Shown piece by piece: positions 6,689-13,462 of a stretch of 16,901 bases of DNA. Under the pieces are notes generated by a model, which did no database searches, was not told the origin of the DNA, and worked only from the letters and a program-made list of their open reading frames with translations. The first letter of the stretch is position 1. Each line of letters starts with the position of its first letter. Position numbers and translations under genes: made by a program. The DNA comes from Acidimicrobiia bacterium (GTDB taxonomy: Bacteria; Actinomycetota; Acidimicrobiia; UBA5794; JAOTWH01), in NCBI GenBank assembly GCA_029863035.1, contig JAOTWH010000025.1:1-16901 (forward strand). Direction: 5' to 3'.

Positions 6689-6717
6689 AACCTAGGAGCG
6701 GGACCAGCGGCAGCCAA
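6689..6717 (-). promoter_or_regulatory. Leaderless promoter of the DUF3499 gene
   Basis: On the minus strand TTGGCT (6717-6712) and TAGGTT (6694-6689) are separated by 17 bp, and the ATG starts seven bases after the last base of the -10, exactly where RNA synthesis would begin. The region between has no ribosome site. This is the best two-box promoter in the window. Confidence 0.58.
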
Positions 6718-6727
6718 GGATTTCGCG

Positions 6728-6756
6728 GTCTTACTTGCCAATACGACACGTAAGAC
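6728..6756. repeat. Inverted repeat in the 95-bp gap before the DUF3499 gene
   Basis: GTCTTAC (6728-6734) and GTAAGAC (6750-6756) are perfect 7-bp arms 15 bp apart. The site lies just upstream of the proposed -35 of the DUF3499 promoter and downstream of the DUF5719-like gene stop. In the direction of transcription the arms are followed by CGCGAAATCC, not T-residues, so an operator for a dimeric regulator fits better than a terminator. The rest of the gap (6683-6777) is AT-richer but shows nothing else. Confidence 0.45.
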
Positions 6757-6777
6757 GATTTTGTTATTCGGTCACCC

Positions 6778-8100
6778 TCAGTCGCCTATGGGCGCTCCGG
6801 GAGCGATGGCGGCGCCTTCGGGGCCCTGCACGCTCCACGCTGCCGAGAACGGGGCAAGCGAGTCGGCCAAGTATCCGTAGACGCCAGCACCCTCAACGAT
6901 CACCTGGCGGATGGCTCCGGCCGGCAGTGCAACCTTGTCGGCCGACGGTGCATCGGGTCCAAGAGGCAGCAGTGTGACCGTCACGGGTTCCGTTCCGCTG
7001 TTCATGAGCCAAAGCGATGTCGTGCCTCCTACTGCCGCGCCGGCCCCTGGCAGCAGCCAGCGAGTAGAGGGCGAAGCCACGCCTTCGGACGCGGCAAGAC
7101 CTCCCGCCATGTCTGCCACGGTGGCTGCCGCGATCGAGGCGTCGGACCGCAGCCTCAGCCCGAACGAGCCGTCGGCCACATCTCCCAGCGGGATCAGCAC
7201 CGGCGAGCCGGGAGGGACCAACTCGGAGCGAGCATCGAGGAAGGCGCCTTCCGGTGTGAAGATGTCGAACTGAACGGTCACCGTTTCCTGGTTGGGATTG
7301 AAGATGGCCACGGCTGGGTCGAGCCCGGCGGTCCTCACGGCGGGGAACTCCCACCTTCTGTTGAGGCCGGTTCCGGTCCATATGGCATCGTCATCGGCAT
7401 TGGTCATCGCCATGACGGGGATGACCGTCCCTTCCGATGCCGTCACCGTGACCCCGATAACCTCCCGCAATCTCAACTCCTCGTGGAAGGCGACGTCCCT
7501 CCAGCTTCGGGGCGCGACCGCGAAGCCTTCCAGACCAGTCAACGGCTCTGCCCCGAATTCGGAAGTAGGGGCAACGGTGACCTTGGCGATCTCGGGGAAG
7601 GGATTGAACAGCCTCAACACCAGCGTCTCGTTCTGGAGTGTTGAGCCGCCAACGACGTACCACACCTTGGGCACAGAGGAGACGCACAGGTCCGCCGCGA
7701 TCGATGTCTCCGACTCGACCACCGAGGCGGCGGCGGCGGGACCGTCGTCGAACTCAACGAACCCAGGCACATCGCCCCGCAGCGCTACCACGTCGGCGAG
7801 CGACAGGACGGTGCCGCCGGGTCCACCCACAGCTTCCTGGATCTCATCCGCCTCCTGACCAGGCTCCGGGTTGAGAAAGGTGAACGCCGCCGCCGACGGC
7901 ACCACCGACGCCAGAGCGATGAGACCGTCACGCTCGAAGCTGGACTCAACCCACGGGCAGTACCACACCCCCGCTGCGCCGGTATCCGCTACAAGGATCG
8001 TGTCGGGACGAGCAGTGATGAGAGCCTGCGGCGGTTCATCAAGCGCCAAGGCCGCCACGACCAGGCTCGACACAACCCCGAGAGAGAGGAGCCGCTTCAT
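6778..8100 (-). CDS. Secreted DUF5719-like protein
   Basis: A 440-residue exported protein. MKRLLSLGVVSSLVVAALAL is a typical signal peptide; no lipobox cysteine follows. The mature part begins near a WYCP motif (46-49) and consists of repeated beta-rich segments with NP turns (FLNP 75-78, LFNPFP and IFNPNQ further on), suggesting tandem immunoglobulin-like or beta-sandwich domains. Only two cysteines exist, C48 and C139, likely a disulfide outside the cell. The arrangement matches DUF5719 proteins, encoded directly after a large GT2 membrane protein in many actinobacteria. The ATG at 8100 forms an ATGA overlap with the stop of that gene, and AGGAGAG (8111-8105) lies inside its end, so the two proteins should be made in step. 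Biochemical role unknown; a partner or scaffold of the membrane glycosyltransferase is the natural guess. Confidence 0.8.
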   Translation of the reverse strand: MKRLLSLGVVSSLVVAALALDEPPQALITARPDTILVADTGAAGVWYCPWVESSFERDGLIALASVVPSAAAFTFLNPEPGQEADEIQEAVGGPGGTVLSLADVVALRGDVPGFVEFDDGPAAAASVVESETSIAADLCVSSVPKVWYVVGGSTLQNETLVLRLFNPFPEIAKVTVAPTSEFGAEPLTGLEGFAVAPRSWRDVAFHEELRLREVIGVTVTASEGTVIPVMAMTNADDDAIWTGTGLNRRWEFPAVRTAGLDPAVAIFNPNQETVTVQFDIFTPEGAFLDARSELVPPGSPVLIPLGDVADGSFGLRLRSDASIAAATVADMAGGLAASEGVASPSTRWLLPGAGAAVGGTTSLWLMNSGTEPVTVTLLPLGPDAPSADKVALPAGAIRQVIVEGAGVYGYLADSLAPFSAAWSVQGPEGAAIAPGAPIGD

Positions 8101-10877
8101 CGCGCTCTCCTACCGGTACCGACCAAGGCCAACCCGAACAACAGCACGAACACCGCGGCGGCCAGCACAGCTTGGCGATGGAGCTCGGGGCGCCCCGCGA
8201 ACGTGATGCTGCCGCTGGTGGCAGGCAGCTCGTTTGCCCACCCCGACTGCGACCATGGCCCGGGACCCCAGCGCTGATCTGCGTTCTCTGCCACCCAAAC
8301 CCGCCCCGCCGACGCCGCCGGGCCTTGGTATCCCGTGCCGACCACCGACCAGGCCGCTCCCTCGGCTGTGACAGCGCGAGCCGCGTCGACCTCGTTGGCG
8401 AACACTGAGCCGGTGAGGCCAGGCAGAGGCGCCATATCGAGCTGGCCGCCGAATAGCGATTCCATTGGCGTGGGTCCGGTGAACATGACCCACTTGATGC
8501 CGAAGGGCGCCAGCGCCGCGCCGGCGCGGGCAGTCTGGCCGGTGGCGATCGAGTCGATCACTGCCGCCAACTCATCGTCTCCCAGACGGGCATCGGCGAG
8601 ATGCGCTTCCCACAATCGGGGCAGCGGAGTCGACACCACCCGATATGGCGTCACTTCGAACAGCCTCGAATCACCGGGCAAGGTGTCTGCCGGGCCGAAC
8701 ATGAGCACCCGCGCCGCGCTTTCTCCCTCCACTGATGTGAAGGCAAGGGAATCTCGATACTCGTCGGAGGGCAGGCCGGCGCGGCCCGGGATCATCACGA
8801 TCACAGTGGAGGCCAACAGCACCAGCGCAGCCACGAACCCGATGCTGGCGATGCCCCTTCGCCACGACGAGATGAACTCGAAACGCTGGGTGCTCTCCAC
8901 AGCGGCGGCCACCAGCGCGGCGGAGCCGATAGCTGCGACCACGTACCCGAGCGATTCAACGTCGCGCCCGTAGTTGAGGTCTCCCAGGCGGGCCAGCGTT
9001 CCTCCGCCTGCCGCCAACACGCCACCCCAACCGGCGACGGAGGCCAGCGCCTTGTCACCGGCCGCCACTATCGCAAGCACTGTTACTCCGGCGAGCCCGG
9101 CCAGCAGCCATGGCGGATTCCAGAAAGCGGGCTGACCGGACTCGGTGTACCGATAGAAGTCGACGATGCCCAGCCAAGGAAGCAGCATGGGAAGCGCCAC
9201 TGCCATGCCGATGGCAGCTCGCAGGGGGGCCCACCACCGGGCGCCGACGCCGAGGGGCACCCAGATCGCAAGCGCAGCGACCGGAACCACCAGCACGGCC
9301 GGAAGGGCCACTGCGGCGAGGCCAGTGGTCCAACCAACGGCGGCGATTCGGCCCACCCTCCCCCGCCAACTGCGCGGCCACGGTCGCACCGCGGCCCGGA
9401 TGGCCCACGGCAGAGGTCCCAGCGCCAGCAGTGCCGGCCAATCGGTGTGCTGGCCGATGGCCAAAGTCGCTGGTCCACCGATGAGCATGATGCCACCGGC
9501 ATAGGCGGCGATCGGAGTGAGCCCCCAACCCTTGAGCAATCTCGCCATTCCGATGGCGCCGGCTACCAGTGCCGCCACCGTGAGCACGGCCACAGTCAGC
9601 TCCGCCTTGTCGAACAGCACGCTCTGCACGGCCGCCACCGCACCTACCACGGGGCGCAACGGCTCGGGACTGCCAAGTCCGGCGGGATTCCACCCGCCGG
9701 CGAATGCGCCCAAAGTGGCGCTGGCCCCTTCGGCAGGAGGCAGGGCGTAGCCCACCGCAGGGAGGCTGCCGCTCCAGATGGATCGGGTGGCCAGCAGCGC
9801 GAAAGTGACGCCGGCAGCCGACGCCAGGAATCCGGGAGAGCGCACCGCGGAGCGGCCGGCGTCCATGATGCCGCCGAGACCGGTTACCTGGGGGAGCCTC
9901 TTCTGAACCCGCTCAACGATCTCGGTGCCCAGCTCCCGCAACGTTGCGGAGCCTCGTATCTGATATCGGAACAGCTCCTCATCGCTGCCCACCCGGTTGC
10001 GACGGGCATCGAAGCGGGCCGCCACGGTGCTGGGGAAGCGGTAGACATTCCAGGCCCAGGCTCGGGCCCAAATGCCGAGAGTGAAGCGCCCCAGGAAGGG
10101 GGTAACCACTGCCTCGATCAACCCGATCAGCATCCTGAGAGGAAGAGCCCACGCCAGGGTGAGGGGCGAGTAGCTCTTGAGCATTGCTCGGATACGGCCC
10201 GCTTCCTCACGCCAGGGAACTGTGACGCGGGTGCGCTGGGGGTAGTGGACTTCGCTTGAGGGGATCACGACAACCCGGGCGCCCCGCAGCCGGGCGCGTT
10301 GTGAAAAGTCGATACCTGCAGCCTCGGGGGCAAGCTCGGGATCCGGTCCGTGCAGCCCCTTCAGCAGGTCGCGTCTGGCCAGCAGCGATATGGCTGGGAC
10401 CGCGGCAACGTCGCGCACGACGTCGTACTGGGCTTGGTCGCGCTCCCCCTTCTCCAGGCCGAGATAGGGGACGTCGAACACGTCGGTCGCCATGCCAACA
10501 GAGATCAGCTCCTCGGGAGCGTCGGCCTTCAAGATCTTCGAACCGGCAACCGAAGCGTCTACCCGCTTCCCCTCTTCGACCAGAGCCCCCAGTGCATCGG
10601 GAAGCGCTCTGGCTCTCTGATCGATGAACCAGACGTAGGTGACCTCCGAAGGGATCTGGTCCAGGGCCTCGGACACCGACGCCGCCCATCCGACGCCTTC
10701 CTCAGCGGCCAGGGCCTTGGTCCCGGATCCACCCCCGACCAGCATCACCTCGAACGGGCCGTAAACTTGCCGCTCGAGCGCGCGCAGACCCTCGAACAGT
10801 GACGACGGGTCTCGCACGAGGACAACCGCAACGACATCGACCGAAGCGGAGTCCCCCGACGGTTCGGGGATAGACAT
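8097..10877 (-). CDS. Large GT2-domain multi-membrane protein
   Basis: A 926-residue protein with an N-terminal GT2-like domain (about 13-235) and a long C-terminal membrane part with roughly a dozen hydrophobic segments between 240 and 740, an external soluble portion (about 745-890) and a final helix before GTGRRAR. The GT2 part starts VDVVAVVLVRD and keeps a Rossmann-like outline, but the place where a DxD metal motif is expected reads FIDQRARALPDAL (84-96), and the usual acidic ED..W block reads GIDFSQRARLRG (188-199). The C-terminal part has GGWNPAGLGSP, as in actinobacterial GT-C or arabinosyltransferase-like proteins. The role is probably in envelope glycan assembly. The start ATG 10877 is the best choice; an in-frame ATG or alternative at 10919 would run into cofD. 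It is divergent from cofD by 11 bases and translationally coupled to the DUF5719-like gene. Confidence 0.82.
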   Translation of the reverse strand: MSIPEPSGDSASVDVVAVVLVRDPSSLFEGLRALERQVYGPFEVMLVGGGSGTKALAAEEGVGWAASVSEALDQIPSEVTYVWFIDQRARALPDALGALVEEGKRVDASVAGSKILKADAPEELISVGMATDVFDVPYLGLEKGERDQAQYDVVRDVAAVPAISLLARRDLLKGLHGPDPELAPEAAGIDFSQRARLRGARVVVIPSSEVHYPQRTRVTVPWREEAGRIRAMLKSYSPLTLAWALPLRMLIGLIEAVVTPFLGRFTLGIWARAWAWNVYRFPSTVAARFDARRNRVGSDEELFRYQIRGSATLRELGTEIVERVQKRLPQVTGLGGIMDAGRSAVRSPGFLASAAGVTFALLATRSIWSGSLPAVGYALPPAEGASATLGAFAGGWNPAGLGSPEPLRPVVGAVAAVQSVLFDKAELTVAVLTVAALVAGAIGMARLLKGWGLTPIAAYAGGIMLIGGPATLAIGQHTDWPALLALGPLPWAIRAAVRPWPRSWRGRVGRIAAVGWTTGLAAVALPAVLVVPVAALAIWVPLGVGARWWAPLRAAIGMAVALPMLLPWLGIVDFYRYTESGQPAFWNPPWLLAGLAGVTVLAIVAAGDKALASVAGWGGVLAAGGGTLARLGDLNYGRDVESLGYVVAAIGSAALVAAAVESTQRFEFISSWRRGIASIGFVAALVLLASTVIVMIPGRAGLPSDEYRDSLAFTSVEGESAARVLMFGPADTLPGDSRLFEVTPYRVVSTPLPRLWEAHLADARLGDDELAAVIDSIATGQTARAGAALAPFGIKWVMFTGPTPMESLFGGQLDMAPLPGLTGSVFANEVDAARAVTAEGAAWSVVGTGYQGPAASAGRVWVAENADQRWGPGPWSQSGWANELPATSGSITFAGRPELHRQAVLAAAVFVLLFGLALVGTGRRAR

Positions 10878-10888
10878 GGAGGACCATT

Positions 10889-11839
10889 GTGGGGTTCCGA
10901 GGCGAACAAGGCAAAGCACCTCAGCGGGTGGCGCTCGTTTCCGGCGGTGTGGGCGGGGCGCGCCTGGCTAGGGGCCTCAACGAGGTCCTTTCCCCCGACG
11001 CGCTAGCGATCGTGGTCAACGTCGGCGACGACCTCAATGCATATGGCCTCGAGGTGTCGCCAGATCTCGACACGGTGCTCTACACCATGGCAGGCATCGA
11101 AGGCACCCACGGATGGGGAGTAGCGGGCGACACTTCCACGGCCATGGTGCGGTTGTCGGCGGCCGGGCTCGACACTCGGTTCATGATCGGAGACATGGAT
11201 CTGATGACCAATCTGATCCGCACCCACGCACTCGGTCGCGGCGAGACGCTTTCGCAGATAACGGCTGCCATCGCACGCGGCCTGGGGATCGAGGCCCTTG
11301 TGCTGCCTGCCACCGACGACCCGGTACGGACCAAGGTGGCCACGGACAGCGGAGAGTGGCTCGACTTCCAGGAATACTTCGTCCTTCGAGCCAGTCGCGA
11401 CAAGGTGACAGAGCTCCGATTCGAAGGTGCAGAAAGCGCCGCAGCCGCGCCCGGGGTGCTCGATGCCATCGCCGCGGCGGACGCCGTTGTCATCGCACCG
11501 TCGAACCCTCCCCTTTCCATCTGGCCCGTCCTTGCGGTTCCCGGGATCAGGTCTGCACTGGAGGCGGCTCGGCGGGTGGTGGCGGTGAGTCCCCTCTTCG
11601 GTGGCAAGGCGCTGAAGGGTCCAGCCCATCGAGTGATGGCATCGCTTGGCTTGCCGCCTGGCAATCAGGGCGTGGTTGCCGCCTACCAGGGATTGTTGTC
11701 AGATCTGGTCATCGACGCCGGCGATGGGGCCGACCGCGAGACGCTCTCCGATCAGGTCAAGGTGCACGTCACCGACACCCGCATGGCGGATCTGGCGGCA
11801 TCGGCCCGGCTGGCCCGGGCCGTGTTGGAGATCTTGTGA
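10889..11839 (+). CDS. cofD: CofD/FbiA phosphoenolpyruvate or 2-phospho-L-lactate transferase
   Basis: Transfers a phosphoenolpyruvyl or phospholactyl group from its GPP/GDP-activated form to the deazaflavin Fo, making dehydro-F420-0 or F420-0. The 316-residue protein has SGGVGGARLARGL (18-30), VVNVGDD (42-48), GLEVSPDLDTVLY (53-65), GWGVAGDT (75-82), DDPVRT (143-148), APSNPPLSIWP (203-213) and SPLFGGKALKGPA (234-246), all CofD signatures. At 101-111 GDMDLMTNLIR replaces the more usual GDRDLA..L.R. The start is GTG 10889, with GGAGGA at 10878-10883 five bases ahead; GTG 10928 is possible but lacks a ribosome site. The stop overlaps the cofE start (GTGA), so the pair is coupled. In actinobacteria the substrate is generally thought to be the PEP derivative. 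No cofC/fbiD guanylyltransferase or Fo synthase is in the window. Confidence 0.95.
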   Translation: MGFRGEQGKAPQRVALVSGGVGGARLARGLNEVLSPDALAIVVNVGDDLNAYGLEVSPDLDTVLYTMAGIEGTHGWGVAGDTSTAMVRLSAAGLDTRFMIGDMDLMTNLIRTHALGRGETLSQITAAIARGLGIEALVLPATDDPVRTKVATDSGEWLDFQEYFVLRASRDKVTELRFEGAESAAAAPGVLDAIAAADAVVIAPSNPPLSIWPVLAVPGIRSALEAARRVVAVSPLFGGKALKGPAHRVMASLGLPPGNQGVVAAYQGLLSDLVIDAGDGADRETLSDQVKVHVTDTRMADLAASARLARAVLEIL

Positions 11840-12528
11840 TCGAGCTCCACCCGATAACCGGCATCGGCGAGGTGGCACCGGGCGACGACCTGGCAGCCAT
11901 CCTGGCCGAAGCTATCGCCGCGGCTGGCCTGGTCCTGCAAGATGGCGATGTGCTGGTGGTCACCCACAAGGTGGTATCGAAAGCCGAAGGGGCGGTAGCG
12001 ACTGCCGAAGACGACGACGCCTACCGGGCACTAGTGAAACGAGAAGCCGTCGCCATTCTGCGTCGTCGCGACGATCTGGTGATCGCCGAAACCAGCCATG
12101 GCTTCGTCTGCGCCAACGCCGGAGTAGACCGCTCCAACGTCCCACTCGGTCAAGCTGTTCTGCTCCCCAAAGACCCCGACGCCTCTGCCCACGCCTTGCG
12201 GCGCCGGATCGGCCACATCACAGGCAAGGAAATCGCCGTGGTGATAACGGACACCTTCGGTCGAGCCTGGCGCAAGGGGCTGAGCGATGTGGCTATCGGA
12301 GTGTCTGGCATGCCGGCCATCGTCGATCTGCGAGGCACCACCGACACCCAGGGCCGGGAACTGCATTCCACCGAAGTTGCCATCGCGGACGAGGTGGCTG
12401 CCGCAGCCGACCTGGCCATGGGCAAGGCAACGAGCGTGCCGGCCGCGATCGTGAGAGGACTCGAATTCGACGGTGAGGGACGAGCTGCCGATCTGGTGCG
12501 AGATCCCGATGAAGATCTCTTTCGATGA
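11836..12528 (+). CDS. cofE: Coenzyme F420-0:L-glutamate ligase, single-domain
   Basis: Adds gamma-linked glutamates to F420-0 in a GTP-dependent reaction. The 230-residue protein shows VVTHKVVSKAEG (41-52), ETSHGFVCANAGVDRSNV (85-102), ITDTFGRAWRKG (137-148), DVAIGVSG (151-158) and the terminal block DLVRDPDEDLFR (219-230). The protein ends exactly at the end of the CofE domain; mycobacterial FbiB continues with an FMN-dependent reductase domain of about 200 residues that is absent here. GTG 11836 shares GTGA with the cofD stop. The reading frame is open for 241 codons upstream, but that part lies inside cofD and has no family similarity. It belongs to the same operon as cofD and probably the downstream glycosylase gene. 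Confidence 0.95.
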   Translation: MIELHPITGIGEVAPGDDLAAILAEAIAAAGLVLQDGDVLVVTHKVVSKAEGAVATAEDDDAYRALVKREAVAILRRRDDLVIAETSHGFVCANAGVDRSNVPLGQAVLLPKDPDASAHALRRRIGHITGKEIAVVITDTFGRAWRKGLSDVAIGVSGMPAIVDLRGTTDTQGRELHSTEVAIADEVAAAADLAMGKATSVPAAIVRGLEFDGEGRAADLVRDPDEDLFR

Positions 12529-12571
12529 GCTTGCGATGACGGAGCTGTAGATGGCCACGAACCGTGCCTGA
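12525..12571 (+). other. Chain of three mini-ORFs between cofE and the glycosylase gene
   Basis: Three tiny frames follow each other: ATG 12525 (MSLR, stop 12537-12539), ATG 12536 (MTEL, stop 12548-12550) and ATG 12551 (MATNRA, stop 12569-12571). Each start overlaps or abuts the preceding stop; the first overlaps the cofE stop and the last frame overlaps the GTG 12564 of the glycosylase gene. ACGGAG precedes the third. This may be a re-initiation relay that hands ribosomes from cofE onward, or chance. Confidence 0.3.
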
Positions 12572-13451
12572 GCTGCCGGACATCGAGGCCTACCTGGCGG
12601 CCCTGCGGCCCAGGGCGGTTGGCAACGAGATCCAATCGATCCGAATCGCCGGCATCGCGTTCCTGAAGAGCTTCGATCCGCCTATCGACGATACCCGTGG
12701 CGCCAAGATCACCGGGCTGCGTCGGATGGGAAAGAGAATCGTCTTCGAACTGAACGACGATCGGTTCCTGGTCCTCCACCTGATGGTGGCCGGGCGGCTG
12801 CTGTGGAAGGACCCCGGCGCCAAAGTGCCTGGCAAGATCGGACTGGGGGCGATCGATTTCGAAGGCGGCTCTCTCATCATCACCGAGGCGGGCACCAAGA
12901 AACGAGCCTCGCTGTATCTGGTTGCCGGCGAGGAGTCCCTGACTCAATTCGAGAGGGGTGGACTCGAGGTGATGACGGCTTCGGCACAAGAGTTCGCCAA
13001 GGCCTTGCGCCGCGAGAGACACACCCTCAAAAGGGCGCTGACCGATCCCACCATCTTCTCGGGCATCGGCGGCGCCTTCTCGGACGAGATCATGCACCGA
13101 GCCAAGTTGAGCCCGATGGCCCGTTCGGACACTCTCAACGACGAAGCTGCACAGCGCCTGTTCAACGCGGTGCGAGACGTCCTGGGTGAGTGGACGGATC
13201 GACTCTCGACCGAAGTCGAGGACGAGTTCCCTACCAAGGTCACGGCCTTCCGACCCGAGATGGCAGTGCACGGTAAGTTCGGCGAGCCTTGCCCGGTGTG
13301 CGATGCCCCGGTGCAACGCATCGTTTACGCCTCGAACGAAACCAACTACTGCCCCGGCTGTCAGACCGAGGGGCGCATTCTGGCCGATCGATCATTGTCC
13401 CGAATTCTCAAGGACGACTGGCCCAAGTCCCTCGAGGAGTTGGAGGGTTAA
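12564..13451 (+). CDS. Fpg/Nei-family DNA glycosylase
   Basis: Base-excision repair glycosylase and AP lyase for damaged bases. The 295-residue protein has P2 and E3 (PELPDIE), the catalytic N-terminus exposed after methionine removal, K57 in MGKRIVFEL, a helix-two-turn-helix region GIGGAFSDEIMHRAKLSP (167-184), and a C-terminal zinc finger with C243, C246, C263 and C266. Two residues that contact DNA phosphates in E. coli Fpg are different: the GN of the H2TH (N168) is G170 here by motif alignment, and the zinc-finger arginine (R258) is N258 in ASNETNYC. The same NET..YC finger occurs, as I recall, in a subgroup of actinobacterial Fpg-like proteins, so it is probably a true subfamily rather than decay. 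Substrate therefore uncertain; symbol withheld. The start is GTG 12564 since Pro must follow. It converges on the epimerase gene with an 11-bp gap. Confidence 0.9.
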   Translation: MPELPDIEAYLAALRPRAVGNEIQSIRIAGIAFLKSFDPPIDDTRGAKITGLRRMGKRIVFELNDDRFLVLHLMVAGRLLWKDPGAKVPGKIGLGAIDFEGGSLIITEAGTKKRASLYLVAGEESLTQFERGGLEVMTASAQEFAKALRRERHTLKRALTDPTIFSGIGGAFSDEIMHRAKLSPMARSDTLNDEAAQRLFNAVRDVLGEWTDRLSTEVEDEFPTKVTAFRPEMAVHGKFGEPCPVCDAPVQRIVYASNETNYCPGCQTEGRILADRSLSRILKDDWPKSLEELEG

Positions 13452-13462
13452 CAGCCAAGCGG

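Noticed and set aside
6728..6756. Rho-independent terminator after the DUF5719-like gene
   Set aside because: The stem is only 7 bp with a 15-nt loop and is not followed by T-residues in the transcribed direction.
9447..10259. 270-codon plus-strand frame inside the large GT2 gene
   Set aside because: Antisense shadow; no family resemblance and no ribosome site.
11113..11835. N-terminal extension of cofE
   Set aside because: The frame is open but overlaps cofD entirely; the CofE domain begins at GTG 11836, which forms a standard GTGA overlap.
12150..13316. 388-codon minus-strand frame over cofE and the glycosylase gene
   Set aside because: Antisense to two well-recognised genes.
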